NCBI GenBank assembly: GCA_023388995.1
Contig: JAEWFD010000038.1
Location: 1-64,000, forward strand
Source: Bacillota bacterium
GTDB taxonomy: Bacteria; Bacillota_I; Bacilli_A; Erysipelotrichales; Erysipelotrichaceae
Direction of reading: 5' to 3'
DNA length: 64,000 bases
A program made the translations under genes and the position numbers. Every line of letters starts with the position of its first letter. Position 1 is the stretch's first letter. The notes below the pieces were generated by a model. It had not been told where the DNA came from, ran no database searches, and was given only the letters and a program-made list of their open reading frames with translations. Shown in pieces: positions 24,542-34,049 of the stretch.

Positions 24542-26866
24542 TTATAACAGTTGCGGAAGTACCTGCAATTGCATGCATTGCTCCACTACATCATTGGCAA
24601 TTATCCACAACATTTCCTTGAAGCGCTCAAATCCTTCAGACTCATACGCATCACTTGGTTTTACTTGTGCATAAGAGCGCAAATGGATTCCTTCTTTCAA
24701 GGCCATCATTTCATCTACATGCGTGATCCATGCCTGATCCAGTTGCCTCAGAAGCATAATTCGTTCAAAATCACTGATTTCCGAGCGGATTTCTTTGGTC
24801 TTTCTGGTATAGTGATTAACCAGCATGGTAGATGCCTTATTCATCAGCTCTTGCTGATTTAAGCCCATAAATTGATTTACATCGAATATCGGCCCATGGA
24901 AATCATTCAAAATTTGCACAAACCGCTGATAATCCTGCTTCTGCTTCAGTTCCAACTCATGCATGAATACAATTCCTTCCACCGCTTTGTGCATCATCGA
25001 TTCAATGATTTCCAGCGGTTGATCACAATCCATAATATAGTCTCGTTGCTCACTGATCACGCTGCGTTGCTGCCGCATTACATTGTCATATTCCAATACA
25101 TGCTTGCGGGAATGGTAATGCTCTTGTTCCACAGTGGATTGAATTTGATCAATGATACGACGCACTTTATCCTGTTGTCCCAAATGCACAGCAAGAGATT
25201 TCTTTTCTTCATCATTGGCATAGCGACGAATCAAATCATCTTCCAAAGAAACATAGAACTTGGAATATCCTTGATCCCCTTGCCGTCCGCTTCGTCCCAA
25301 AAGCTGATTGTCAATCCGCTTTGATTCATGGCGCTGCAGTCCAAGTACGGCTAAGCCACCTAACTCATTCACACCTTCACCTAGCTTGATATCAGTACCG
25401 CGTCCTGCCATATTGGTCGCAATTGTTACAGCACCACGTTGCCCAGCTTTGGCAATGATCTCCGCTTCCAACGCATGGTTTTTCGCGTTTAACACCGTAT
25501 GGCGGATTCCCTCTTGTTCCAGCAGCTTTGACATGTATTCACTGTCTTGAATAAAAGCCGTACCGATCAAAACCGGCTGCCCCGCTCCATGACGTGTTTT
25601 CACTTCTTGGACACAAGCATGATATTTTTCTTTTCTGGTTGCATATACTTCGCAAACATCATCCACCCGTACAACCGGTAAGTTCGTTTCTACTTCCAAT
25701 ACCCGCATATTATAAGTTTCCAAAAATTCCTGTTCATCTGTCTTGGCGGTACCACTCATGCCAGCCAGCTTTCCATATAAGCGGAAGAAATTCTGATAGG
25801 TAATGGTTGCCAGAGTGGTGTTTTCCTGTTTAATCACAATACCTTCTTTTGCTTCAATTGCTTGGTGCAAACCATTGGAATAGTTGCGTCCTTCCATTGC
25901 TCTTCCCGTATATTCATCGACAATCAAGATCTCTGTTTCTTTCGCAACATAGTCTACGTCTTTTTTCATGATGTAATTTGCTCGTAATGCCTGATTCATA
26001 AAGTGCACGGTTGTCATGTGCTCCGGATGGTATAAATTCGTAAGCTGGAAAAACTGTTCTGCTTTCTGAATCCCTGATTCCGTCAGGAATACTTGCTTGT
26101 CCTTCACTTCAATTTCATAATCCGACTGCTTCAACGCCTTTGCAAATTGATCTGCTTTGGCAAACATGATCGTTTCATCTTTCTGCCCGCCGGAGATAAT
26201 CAAAGGAGTTCGCGCTTCATCAATTAAAATTGAATCCACTTCATCAATCAACGCAAATGACAGCCCCCGCAGTACCCGCTGGCTTTTGTGCATGACCATC
26301 CCATCCCGCAGATAGTCAAATCCCAATTCGGCATTGGTGGTATATGTTATATCACATAAGAATTGTGCTTGCTTCTCAACAGGTGTTAACTGGCGATGAT
26401 TATATCCTACTGTAAGTCCCAGAAATTGGAATACCTCTCCCATTGTTGCGGCATCCCGGGATGCCAGATAATCATTGGTCGTAACGACATGAACACCCTT
26501 TTTGGCAAGACCATTCAAATAAATCGGCATTGTTGAAGTCAGGGTCTTCCCTTCACCGGTCTTCATCTGCGCTATATCGCCATGATGCAGAATAATGGCA
26601 CCGACCACCTGCACATCATAAGGATATTCTCCCAAAACTCTCCCTGCTGCTTCTCTTACCACGGCATATGCTTCCGGCAGCAAGGCATCCACACTTTCTC
26701 CTTTTTGAAGCCGGGCTTGAAATTCTATCGTTTTGTTTTGCAATTGTTCATCTGTAAGCTGGCGCATGGTTTCCTTCCAGGAATTTACCTTTTTTGCCTG
26801 TTGAAGGACACGGTACATATGTCGTTTGTCCGCGTCGAAAACTCGTTCTATCATATTGATTTTCAT
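24542..26866 (-). CDS. secA: Preprotein translocase ATPase SecA, short form
   Basis: 774 aa. Drives protein export through SecYEG. Walker A is TGEGKT at residues 103-108 (in MKTGEGKTLTS), Walker B is IDEVDSILIDEARTP near 208, and the DEAD motor, preprotein-binding, helical wing and scaffold regions are all present. It lacks the C-terminal linker and cysteine-rich metal-binding tail of canonical SecA (about 830-840 aa), ending right after the scaffold. Some Bacillota SecA proteins, and SecA2 accessory proteins, also lack it. AGGTGG lies 7 nt before the ATG. I cannot tell from this window whether it is the only SecA. Confidence 0.92.
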   Translation of the reverse strand: MKINMIERVFDADKRHMYRVLQQAKKVNSWKETMRQLTDEQLQNKTIEFQARLQKGESVDALLPEAYAVVREAAGRVLGEYPYDVQVVGAIILHHGDIAQMKTGEGKTLTSTMPIYLNGLAKKGVHVVTTNDYLASRDAATMGEVFQFLGLTVGYNHRQLTPVEKQAQFLCDITYTTNAELGFDYLRDGMVMHKSQRVLRGLSFALIDEVDSILIDEARTPLIISGGQKDETIMFAKADQFAKALKQSDYEIEVKDKQVFLTESGIQKAEQFFQLTNLYHPEHMTTVHFMNQALRANYIMKKDVDYVAKETEILIVDEYTGRAMEGRNYSNGLHQAIEAKEGIVIKQENTTLATITYQNFFRLYGKLAGMSGTAKTDEQEFLETYNMRVLEVETNLPVVRVDDVCEVYATRKEKYHACVQEVKTRHGAGQPVLIGTAFIQDSEYMSKLLEQEGIRHTVLNAKNHALEAEIIAKAGQRGAVTIATNMAGRGTDIKLGEGVNELGGLAVLGLQRHESKRIDNQLLGRSGRQGDQGYSKFYVSLEDDLIRRYANDEEKKSLAVHLGQQDKVRRIIDQIQSTVEQEHYHSRKHVLEYDNVMRQQRSVISEQRDYIMDCDQPLEIIESMMHKAVEGIVFMHELELKQKQDYQRFVQILNDFHGPIFDVNQFMGLNQQELMNKASTMLVNHYTRKTKEIRSEISDFERIMLLRQLDQAWITHVDEMMALKEGIHLRSYAQVKPSDAYESEGFERFKEMLWIIANDVVEQCMQLQVLPQLL

Positions 26867-26895
26867 TGTTATTCCACCTTTATTTGTTAAACTTC

Positions 26896-26916
26896 AAAAA
26901 GGTTGTATCACCAACC
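26896..26916 (-). terminator. Terminator after the small TM gene upstream of secA
   Basis: GGTTG (26901-26905) and CAACC (26912-26916), with TTTTT on the minus strand. Confidence 0.7.
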
Positions 26917-26952
26917 ATGGTATTTACTGACAATCTTTCGTATCAGCAAAGA

Positions 26953-27330
26953 TTAAACTAAAGGTGGAGGTGTATTCCCGATCGGAATCACCACATGATC
27001 CTGCCAGACAGCAAGATATTCTAAGATGCCGGTTTGATATTCTAAGTCAGTCGCTGCATTCCATGTATAAACAGGCTGTATCACCAATGTTACAAATACC
27101 GGATCTGCATTTACCTTGCGCGTCTTTTTACGCAGCTGTTCCTGCTCTTCTGTTTCTTGAACCTTGCGAACATCGGTTTCTTCAACTTGGGTATATTTTG
27201 CCAATTGCACCGCATCGCCGGTTCCGAGCGCCAATGAAATTGATGATCCCGTTAAGAAAGAGACGCAACCCAGCATGAATGCAACATACGACCAAAACAT
27301 GCGTTGTCTGAATTGTTTGATAGTATTCAT
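26953..27330 (-). CDS. Unknown single-helix membrane protein upstream of secA
   Basis: 125 aa from the ATG at 27330 (AAGGAG 8 nt upstream; the longer TTG start is rejected). One hydrophobic segment at about 10-33 may be a membrane anchor or signal peptide. The rest is acidic, then has a beta-rich tail ending in PPPLV. It has its own promoter and terminator, so it is not strictly in the secA operon. I do not recognise a family. Confidence 0.55.
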   Translation of the reverse strand: MNTIKQFRQRMFWSYVAFMLGCVSFLTGSSISLALGTGDAVQLAKYTQVEETDVRKVQETEEQEQLRKKTRKVNADPVFVTLVIQPVYTWNAATDLEYQTGILEYLAVWQDHVVIPIGNTPPPLV

Positions 27331-27357
27331 GCTGCTCACTCCTTCCAATCTGTTGTA

Positions 27358-27385
27358 ATTGTATCAGTTTTATTTCATTTGTCAA
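27358..27385 (-). promoter_or_regulatory. Promoter of the small TM gene
   Basis: TTGACA (27380-27385), 16-bp spacer, TACAAT (27358-27363). Confidence 0.75.
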
Positions 27386-27399
27386 ATTGGAAGACTATT

Positions 27400-28689
27400 T
27401 CAAATCATAATATTAGATACATCCGTTACGGTTGCGGCCTTTAACAGCAGCGGTAAATTTGCCTCATAGATCTCCGGAAACTGGGCAATTGGCAGTGGAT
27501 TTTTCCCTTTTCCAACTTCGATGGTGTAACCCGGACGCCCAAATTCCTTAATAAACCAATCTTTATATCCCGAGTAGGAGGCAATGCCGGTGGTCTCATC
27601 CACAAAATAGCCGCTGACAAATGCCAATAGACGCGCAATAATTCTAGCTCTTGCATTATTCCAATCATCATAGTTCCAATAGATTAATTTCCCTTGGCTA
27701 TGATAAGCTAGCACAAGGCTTGGCTGCATTTTTCTGGTAAATGCTACCATTGCCTGAACCTCCGGTTCTGATTCCGGATAAAAGCCGCCAAATCGTGTTG
27801 GCCCCGGTCCGGTTACACCATAAGTAATCTCCATATCTTTTGCCAGCTGCCAGTCTGCTTCATAATTATGGTTCAAATCAACCCCGCGGTTATTGGCCTG
27901 CCAGGTTTTGGAAAAATCAGTACTACCTTGATTCCAGACTAAAAGATCATCATAATACGGATTATCCCGTTTCAAACCGTTCAGCACCAAATCAACCCCA
28001 TCCGGATTCACCATCGGTATAATATACATCGTTACGGCATTCCATACCGCCCGCGGGTCATAGTTGTCCAGCGGTTTCCCGAAAGCATAAGCCTTGGCAA
28101 AATCTTCTATAAACTTCATTAAAACAACTGTCGTAATCCATTCCAGCGAATGATGCGCCGCATTGAACATCACCACATTAGGACCTGTTCCCAGTTTAAC
28201 ATAATAAAGATTTCTTCCCAGAACACTGTTTCCGATTGTTCCGATTTCCAAAAAAGGATACCTTGCTTTCAAGCCAAGCAGATCATGCTGCAAAACAGTA
28301 TAGTCGTAATTGATGTTGGTATCAACCACATCCGTTGAATAGGGTATGATGAGTCTTGTACGATCGGGTATTCGGTCTGCAACACCCGGATTGGCAATGC
28401 GAATGGCCTGCGGTGATGTTTTATAGGCTGCAGCAAGCTGCTCTATCCGATCCCCTTTTTGGCTGATATAGATATCATATCCCAGCAAAAAACGCTCCAG
28501 ATAACGATATGTATTGGGTCCAACAATACCATCTTCCCGCAGCCCGAACAATGCCTGGAATTTTTTCACTTTTTCTTCTGTCGCAGCATCAAAAATGCCG
28601 CTGACTTCCAATTGGTAGCCTAATTTGCGCAGCAGTGCCTGCAACTCCATCACATCGGTACCTTGCATTCCCATCTTTAGTAGTCTCAT
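27400..28689 (-). CDS. M14 zinc carboxypeptidase with peptidoglycan-binding and LysM domains
   Basis: 429 aa. A PGB_1-type domain is at about 5-67 (MGMQGTDVMELQALLRKLGY ... FGLREDGIVGPNT), a LysM-like domain at about 73-117, and an M14 domain at about 135-425. Zinc ligands are H and E in HHSLEW, a third His in LAYHSQG, and the catalytic Glu in YTIEVG. It resembles gamma-D-glutamyl-meso-DAP endopeptidase (endopeptidase I / YqgT type), which cleaves peptidoglycan stem peptides. No signal peptide is seen. The start ATG at 28689 has GAGGGAT just before it. Confidence 0.88.
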   Translation of the reverse strand: MRLLKMGMQGTDVMELQALLRKLGYQLEVSGIFDAATEEKVKKFQALFGLREDGIVGPNTYRYLERFLLGYDIYISQKGDRIEQLAAAYKTSPQAIRIANPGVADRIPDRTRLIIPYSTDVVDTNINYDYTVLQHDLLGLKARYPFLEIGTIGNSVLGRNLYYVKLGTGPNVVMFNAAHHSLEWITTVVLMKFIEDFAKAYAFGKPLDNYDPRAVWNAVTMYIIPMVNPDGVDLVLNGLKRDNPYYDDLLVWNQGSTDFSKTWQANNRGVDLNHNYEADWQLAKDMEITYGVTGPGPTRFGGFYPESEPEVQAMVAFTRKMQPSLVLAYHSQGKLIYWNYDDWNNARARIIARLLAFVSGYFVDETTGIASYSGYKDWFIKEFGRPGYTIEVGKGKNPLPIAQFPEIYEANLPLLLKAATVTDVSNIMI

Positions 28690-28744
28690 GCGATCCCTCA
28701 TTCTATATCACTTTATTGTATGAGGGAGTACCTTAAATTATGGT

Positions 28745-28769
28745 AAAAAAGACCATCCTCCGATGATCT
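28745..28769 (-). terminator. Terminator after the GDPD gene
   Basis: AGACCATC (28750-28757) pairs with GATGATCT (28762-28769) with one mismatch; the T-tract follows on the minus strand. Confidence 0.8.
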
Positions 28770-29597
28770 CTAAGTTTGTTTAAATTGGGACGCTGCAAAC
28801 TGCTCAAATACAATGCTGTCAAAATAGCCTTGATATTTCTGATATTCTTCGATGGACGGTATGCTCCAGCCAAGGGTATATGTCTTCCACCATTTCAGTA
28901 GATGAAAAGAAAGTCCTGTCGCATTGTACTGATAGGAAATCGCATGCGGTTTTGACCAGAAATTCAGCAGCAAGTTTTCCAATATAATTTTCTGCAGCAG
29001 CGGCTGCTTCGTTTTCTTCAAGTTTTGCGCAATCTGGATCCGCATGATTTGCGGAGCATGGACCCGGAAATAGTGCAGCACATAGGGATTGAAGGAAGCA
29101 ATCGCATAATTCCCTGCATAGCCTTCCATGATCTTTAACAGTCCGGCACACAGCACATCACAATCTGTCTTAAAATATTTTACCTCAATATATAACGGCA
29201 CAGCGCCGTTGACAGCATGCAAGACTTCTTTCAAGAGCGGAATATGCTCTTTGCTGCTGCCCAGTTCGTACCCTTTTAATTCTGCATATGCCAGCTTCGT
29301 AATGGGCCATGTTGCAGCTGGTGTACTGGTCACCATCCGAGTTAGGTGGTCATCGTGGAAGACAACGATTTGCTGATCCTTTGTCATCTGTACATCAAGT
29401 TCAATGCCATATCCTGCATCACGGGCACGGATGAATGCAGCCAGCGAATTTTCCGGAATTGTCTGATCTTTCAAATAATAGCCGCGATGGGCAAAGTTCC
29501 GGTGGATAATCCAGCGATATTGCTCAGGCAAAGGTCCTACATAGATGCACACACCAAAGACAACTGCACAAATTAAGATCCCAATCAGCAATGGCAT
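28770..29597 (-). CDS. Membrane-anchored glycerophosphodiester phosphodiesterase
   Basis: 275 aa. A hydrophobic N-terminal anchor (about 2-23) is followed by the GDPD domain: FAHRGYYL (H, R), ENSLAAF (E), GIELDVQMTKD (E, D), FHDDHL (H) and YIEVKY (E). It hydrolyses glycerophosphodiesters or a related lipid or teichoic-acid compound. The catalytic domain probably faces outward, but topology is inferred. The start is ATG 29597 with GGAG 8 nt upstream; the GTG at 29606 overlaps the Shine-Dalgarno. It has a perfect palindrome 24 bp upstream. Confidence 0.88.
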   Translation of the reverse strand: MPLLIGILICAVVFGVCIYVGPLPEQYRWIIHRNFAHRGYYLKDQTIPENSLAAFIRARDAGYGIELDVQMTKDQQIVVFHDDHLTRMVTSTPAATWPITKLAYAELKGYELGSSKEHIPLLKEVLHAVNGAVPLYIEVKYFKTDCDVLCAGLLKIMEGYAGNYAIASFNPYVLHYFRVHAPQIMRIQIAQNLKKTKQPLLQKIILENLLLNFWSKPHAISYQYNATGLSFHLLKWWKTYTLGWSIPSIEEYQKYQGYFDSIVFEQFAASQFKQT

Positions 29598-29620
29598 ACC
29601 TATCACTCCTGCTCTATACT

Positions 29621-29644
29621 ATGACAATCATACTTGATTGTCAT
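29621..29644 (-). promoter_or_regulatory. 24-bp palindrome upstream of the GDPD gene
   Basis: ATGACAATCA (29621-29630) and TGATTGTCAT (29635-29644), perfect 10-bp arms with a 4-bp centre. It is AT-rich and just upstream of the start codon region, so an operator is likely; no -35/-10 pair is clear. Confidence 0.55.
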
Positions 29645-29658
29645 CGAAAAGGGAATAG

Positions 29659-29687
29659 AAAAAGATGGTCTGCTTTCGCAGGCCATC
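29659..29687 (-). terminator. Terminator after potD
   Basis: GATGGTCTGC (29664-29673) and GCAGGCCATC (29678-29687) with one G:U, then TTTTT on the minus strand. Confidence 0.88.
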
Positions 29688-29732
29688 CATGAAATGAATG
29701 CAATTATTTATAAAACAAGGGTATGATCACGC

Positions 29733-30806
29733 TTAGTGTTCTGCTTTTATTAACGTCCAAAGTTCGGAAACTTTCTTGCGTTGTGCTTCATCATAGTGGA
29801 ACACTTCATCTTTCTCATATCCCAAACGAGGAATATAGGCATCAATGCCACCATATCCTTCTTCTTCATCTGTGCTCACTTGGTCAAAAACCGCTTGATT
29901 CGAAGAAGCATATCCAACATACAATGTATTCTCTTCGCTGATTTCATCACTCAGCATAAAGTTGATCCATTCATATGCCAATGCCGGACATTTCGCATTG
30001 GCAGGAACTACCATAGCATCTGTCCATAAATTTGTTCCTTCCTCCGGTGTCCAGAACTTCAAATCAGGATTTTCCGAAATCATATAGGTTGCATCTCCGG
30101 AATACACATAAGCCATATCTTTGACACCTGAAATCATATAGTCGATGACTTCATCTGTGACATATACCGGTGCCATGGTATCGCTCATTGCCCGCAGCCA
30201 GTTATATGCTTCATCGATTTGTGCCGGATCATTGGTATTCATGGAATAGCCCAGTGATTTCAATGCCATCATGAAGGCATCACGCTCAGAATCGTAGAAG
30301 TAAATACGTCCGGAATATTTGGTATCTCTGAAGATATTCCAGCCTTGGCGCTCTACTTCTGCTTGATCTACTTTCGTAGAATCATAGATAATACCAACTG
30401 TTCCCCAGAAATATGGAGCTGAATATTCATCTTGCGGATCATACTGCTGATTTTGAAGTCCTGCAATCAGATTTTCACGATTGGGAATTTTAGACCAGTC
30501 CAGCTTCTGCAAGCGGTTTTCCAGAATCATCCGTTCAATCATATAGTCTGAAGGAACAATGATATCATAAGACTCTCCGCTTAATAATTTGGTGTACATT
30601 TCTTCATTGCTCGCAAATAAGTCATACACCACTTTCACTTTAAATTGTTTCTCAAATTTTGCGATAACATCTTGTCCAATGTACTCTCCGACATTAAAGA
30701 CTTTCAAGGTAGAACATTCTCCGGTTTGTCCACCCGGCTGGTTGGTTTGGGCAGCACACCCGCTCATCACAAGGGCAGCACATAATAAAGCAATCAAACG
30801 TTTCAT
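29733..30806 (-). CDS. potD: Spermidine/putrescine ABC transporter substrate-binding lipoprotein PotD
   Basis: 357 aa. Signal peptide with lipobox MSGC (about 15-18) anchors it outside. The PotD/PotF signature is clear: LKVFNVGEYIG at the N-terminus, Y-D-I-I-V-P-S-D-Y-M, and the polyamine-binding acidic and aromatic residues later. It is the last gene of potR-A-B-C-D, with its ATG overlapping the potC stop by 4 bp. Substrate class (polyamine) is firm; spermidine versus putrescine is not. Confidence 0.92.
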   Translation of the reverse strand: MKRLIALLCAALVMSGCAAQTNQPGGQTGECSTLKVFNVGEYIGQDVIAKFEKQFKVKVVYDLFASNEEMYTKLLSGESYDIIVPSDYMIERMILENRLQKLDWSKIPNRENLIAGLQNQQYDPQDEYSAPYFWGTVGIIYDSTKVDQAEVERQGWNIFRDTKYSGRIYFYDSERDAFMMALKSLGYSMNTNDPAQIDEAYNWLRAMSDTMAPVYVTDEVIDYMISGVKDMAYVYSGDATYMISENPDLKFWTPEEGTNLWTDAMVVPANAKCPALAYEWINFMLSDEISEENTLYVGYASSNQAVFDQVSTDEEEGYGGIDAYIPRLGYEKDEVFHYDEAQRKKVSELWTLIKAEH

Positions 30807-31606
30807 AGTAATTTTCCTTTCTGTTTGTCTTTCATAAATACTGGCACTACATTCACCAAAATCAATACAATCGAAACAAGTGCCACAATAATGGTCGACA
30901 ATGCATTGATCGTCGGGTTAATTCGCTTCGACATGGTGTATACCAGAATGGAAATATTCTTAACTCCATTTCCGGTTACGAAATAAGAAATCACAAAGTC
31001 ATCAAATGACATCGTAAAGGCAATCAAGGCACCGCTGATAATGCCCGGCATGATTTGCGGCACGATCACTTTCCACAGTGCCGTCCACGGGGTTGCTCCT
31101 AAATCCAATGCTGCTTCTGCCAGATTGGGATCCAGCCGGCGCAGCTTGGGAAGCACACTCAGAATAACATAGGGAATGCAAAAGGCGATATGTGCCAGCA
31201 GCATGGTTAGGTACCCTTTTTGAATACCCATGCTGGTAAACAGCAGCATGAGCCCAATTGCCGTTACAATCTCCGGATTGACAATCGGCAGTTCGTTGAT
31301 ATTCAATACAATATCTTTAATAATCCGTTTTGATTTAGAAAGTCCGATCGCGGTGATCGTTCCCACAAAGGTAGAGACAACGGTCGCGATGGAAGCCACC
31401 GAAATGGTTGTATATACGGCATCCATCATATCACGGCTTTTAAACAGCTGCTGGTACCACCGCAAGGAGAAACCCGACCAGCTGGTCAGCGAACGTGAAT
31501 CATTGAAGGAAAAGATCATCAATGTAATAATCGGAACATAGAAGAATACCAAGATCAATCCGATAAAGAGGATTGAAGCAGCTTTTGATCGCTTTGCGCC
31601 TACCAT
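30803..31606 (-). CDS. potC: Polyamine ABC transporter permease PotC
   Basis: 267 aa integral membrane subunit with six helices and the EAA-type loop (EAALDLGATPWTALWKVIVPQ). The start ATG overlaps the potB stop and has GGAGGG in the end of potB. It ends inside potD (ATGA). Confidence 0.93.
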   Translation of the reverse strand: MVGAKRSKAASILFIGLILVFFYVPIITLMIFSFNDSRSLTSWSGFSLRWYQQLFKSRDMMDAVYTTISVASIATVVSTFVGTITAIGLSKSKRIIKDIVLNINELPIVNPEIVTAIGLMLLFTSMGIQKGYLTMLLAHIAFCIPYVILSVLPKLRRLDPNLAEAALDLGATPWTALWKVIVPQIMPGIISGALIAFTMSFDDFVISYFVTGNGVKNISILVYTMSKRINPTINALSTIIVALVSIVLILVNVVPVFMKDKQKGKLL

Positions 31607-32439
31607 AGTTTCTTCCCTCCATCCTCAACTGTATCTTTATCAATTTTCTTCATGAAATACATGGAAATTACAATAATAATTGCCATAATCAAGGAAATCG
31701 CACTTCCGAAATTCCATTCACCAACAGTGATAAACTGATTTTCGATCAGATTTCCGATCAGCATCTTGTTTCCGCCAAGCATCTTCGGAATGACAAAGGT
31801 GGAAACCGCCGGCAGGAAAACCATGATAATGCCGCTCACTACACCCGGCAAGGATAGCGGGAAGACCACGCGCCAGAATGTCTGAAAGCGATTGGCTCCT
31901 AAATCATAGCTGGCATTGATCAGCGACTTATCCATTTTGGAAAGTGCCGTATAAATGGGCAGGATCATGTACGGAAGAAAGTTGTATACCATCCCGATGA
32001 TCACCGCAGTATCGGTATATAAAATATTGAATGTCGGCAACCCCAGCTTTGCAAAGAGCGTGTTCAAAATCCCGCTTTCCGACAAGATACCGGACAATGC
32101 ATACAATCGAACCAGCATATTGATCCATTGCGGCATCGTTACCAGCAAAAGCAGCGTAGCACGCCAGCGTTCCGCACTGTTCGCAACAATGTAAGCAACG
32201 GGGTAGCCCACCAAGATGCAGGCAGCAGTCGTCAGCACCGCAATCTGAATGGAACTAAACAATACTTTCTCAAATACCGGCGCAAAGAACTTGCTGAAGT
32301 TATTTAACGTAAAACTCAGATTGATGACTGTATTCCCGGCTTGGGTAAATGCATACAGTACAATCATCAACATCGGAATTACAATAAAGACACTGATCCA
32401 TCCGATGTAAGGATATATCAGGGAACGAAAATCCTTCAC
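31600..32439 (-). CDS. potB: Polyamine ABC transporter permease PotB
   Basis: 279 aa membrane permease with six helices and the EAA loop (NASYDLGANRFQTFWRVVFP). The start is GTG at 32439, overlapping the potA TAG stop as TAGTG, so translation is coupled. Confidence 0.93.
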   Translation of the reverse strand: MKDFRSLIYPYIGWISVFIVIPMLMIVLYAFTQAGNTVINLSFTLNNFSKFFAPVFEKVLFSSIQIAVLTTAACILVGYPVAYIVANSAERWRATLLLLVTMPQWINMLVRLYALSGILSESGILNTLFAKLGLPTFNILYTDTAVIIGMVYNFLPYMILPIYTALSKMDKSLINASYDLGANRFQTFWRVVFPLSLPGVVSGIIMVFLPAVSTFVIPKMLGGNKMLIGNLIENQFITVGEWNFGSAISLIMAIIIVISMYFMKKIDKDTVEDGGKKLW

Positions 32440-33482
32440 TAGTAGGCCTCAATCTTCGACATGACATGAATATCTTCCGGGAAGAAATCCAAGCCTACTT
32501 CTTTCCCTACTTCACTGATGTCAGTTGTATGAACGAGGATATCCCGATTATTTACCGTTACCACGATTTCATAATGAACACCCTTAAACAAAACCGATTT
32601 GATCACACCGATCAGTTTTCCTTTTTCTTTGGCTACAATATCCAAATCTTCCGGACGAATTACAATATCCACATTCTCATTGTCGTGAAAGCCATAATCC
32701 ACGCATTCAAATTCTTTGCCCATAAACGTAACCCGATAGTCATCCAGCATGACACCATCAATGATATTGGACTCGCCGATAAAGCGGGCAACAAATTTAT
32801 TTTCCGGTTCATTGTAGATATCGGTTGGTGTGCCGATTTGCTGGATTTCTCCTTCGTTCAAGACTACGATCTTATCTGACATGGTCAAGGCTTCTTCCTG
32901 ATCATGCGTTACATAAATAAAAGTAATTCCAACTTCTTTGTGAATCTTCTTAAGTTCCAATTGCATCTCTTTGCGCAGCTTCAAATCCAGCGCCCCCAAA
33001 GGCTCATCCAGCAGCAGCACCATCGGCTCATTTACAAGTGCTCTGGCAATTGCAACACGTTGCTGCTGACCGCCTGAAAGAAGAGTTACATCGCGGTTGC
33101 CGTATCCTTCCAAGCCAACCAGCTTGAGCATCTTCGTCACTTTTTGCTGGATGATTTCCTTGCTTTGCTTCTTGATCCGCAGTCCGAATGCAACATTGTC
33201 ATACACATTCATATTCGGAAATAACGCATACCGCTGAAACACTGTATTAATTTCTCTTTTATAGGGAGGAACCTTGCTGATTTCGATCCCGTCAAAATAG
33301 ACTTCACCTTCTGTTTGTTCGATAAATCCACCCAGAATGCGCAGCAATGTTGTTTTCCCGCATCCTGACGGTCCCAGCAAAGTCACAAATTCATTTTCCA
33401 TAATATCCAGATTAATGCCTTTTAAAACCAGCTGTCCGTCAAACTCTTTCACAATATTTTTAAACTGTATCAGCTTTCTCAT
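32439..33482 (-). CDS. potA: Polyamine ABC transporter ATPase PotA
   Basis: 347 aa. Walker A GPSGCGKTT near 38, signature LLSGGQQQRVAIARAL near 135, Walker B LLLDEPLGALDLKLR near 160, and a C-terminal regulatory domain (VIRPEDLDI). It couples ATP hydrolysis to polyamine uptake. It begins 12 bp after the regulator gene in the same operon. Confidence 0.94.
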   Translation of the reverse strand: MRKLIQFKNIVKEFDGQLVLKGINLDIMENEFVTLLGPSGCGKTTLLRILGGFIEQTEGEVYFDGIEISKVPPYKREINTVFQRYALFPNMNVYDNVAFGLRIKKQSKEIIQQKVTKMLKLVGLEGYGNRDVTLLSGGQQQRVAIARALVNEPMVLLLDEPLGALDLKLRKEMQLELKKIHKEVGITFIYVTHDQEEALTMSDKIVVLNEGEIQQIGTPTDIYNEPENKFVARFIGESNIIDGVMLDDYRVTFMGKEFECVDYGFHDNENVDIVIRPEDLDIVAKEKGKLIGVIKSVLFKGVHYEIVVTVNNRDILVHTTDISEVGKEVGLDFFPEDIHVMSKIEAY

Positions 33483-33494
33483 TGTTTGTTCCTC

Positions 33495-34028
33495 CTAAAA
33501 TATGGGTGGTGTGCAAATCCAAAGCAGCTTTGCAATATAGCTGCCATCATTTCGTAAGTAATGCTCTTTTTCACCTTTGATATAAAAATTCTGTCCTTTG
33601 CGGACGATGGTCTCCTGCTCACCGTTGACAAGGGTCACTCTACCCTCCAGCACAAGGCCAAACTCCTCACCTTCATGAGGCAAGATCAGCTGCGACATAT
33701 GTTTGGGAGACAGTTCCAGCAAGATCGGCTCCATCTCATTCTTTTGAGCATTGGGAACAATCCAGGTGATCTTATACCCGTCCCGTTCATCAATAAAATA
33801 ATCATCATTCGTAAATACGATCTGCTCTTCTTTTTTATCCTGGAAGAATTCTGCCAAGGTTGTTCCTAATGCCTCTAAAATATCATGCAACGTAGAAATA
33901 GAAGGAGAAGTCAGATCTCGCTCCAGCTGCGAAAGAAATCCTTTTGTCAGTTCACAGCGGCTTGCAAGTTCCTCTAACGTCAAATTGTTTTTAATGCGCA
34001 AAGTCTTGATTTTATTACCAAGTTCCAC
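33495..34028 (-). CDS. potR: XRE-cupin regulator of polyamine uptake
   Basis: 177 aa. An N-terminal XRE HTH (about 5-60, LTLEELASRCELTKGFLSQLER) is joined to a C-terminal cupin (about 100-172, with HEGEEFG and KGEKEH giving metal or ligand residues). The arrangement with potABCD is the known potRABCD layout in Bacillota, and the name rests on that context. The start codon is GTG with GGGGTG 6 nt upstream. It probably binds the palindromes at 34050 and 34141. Confidence 0.85.
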   Translation of the reverse strand: MELGNKIKTLRIKNNLTLEELASRCELTKGFLSQLERDLTSPSISTLHDILEALGTTLAEFFQDKKEEQIVFTNDDYFIDERDGYKITWIVPNAQKNEMEPILLELSPKHMSQLILPHEGEEFGLVLEGRVTLVNGEQETIVRKGQNFYIKGEKEHYLRNDGSYIAKLLWICTPPIF

Positions 34029-34049
34029 CAGCTACACCCCATTTCTTTT

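Noticed and set aside
24186..24578. A minus-strand frame opposite the small membrane protein
   Set aside because: It crosses a strong bidirectional terminator and the end of secA; the plus-strand frame has a proper Shine-Dalgarno and membrane-protein features.
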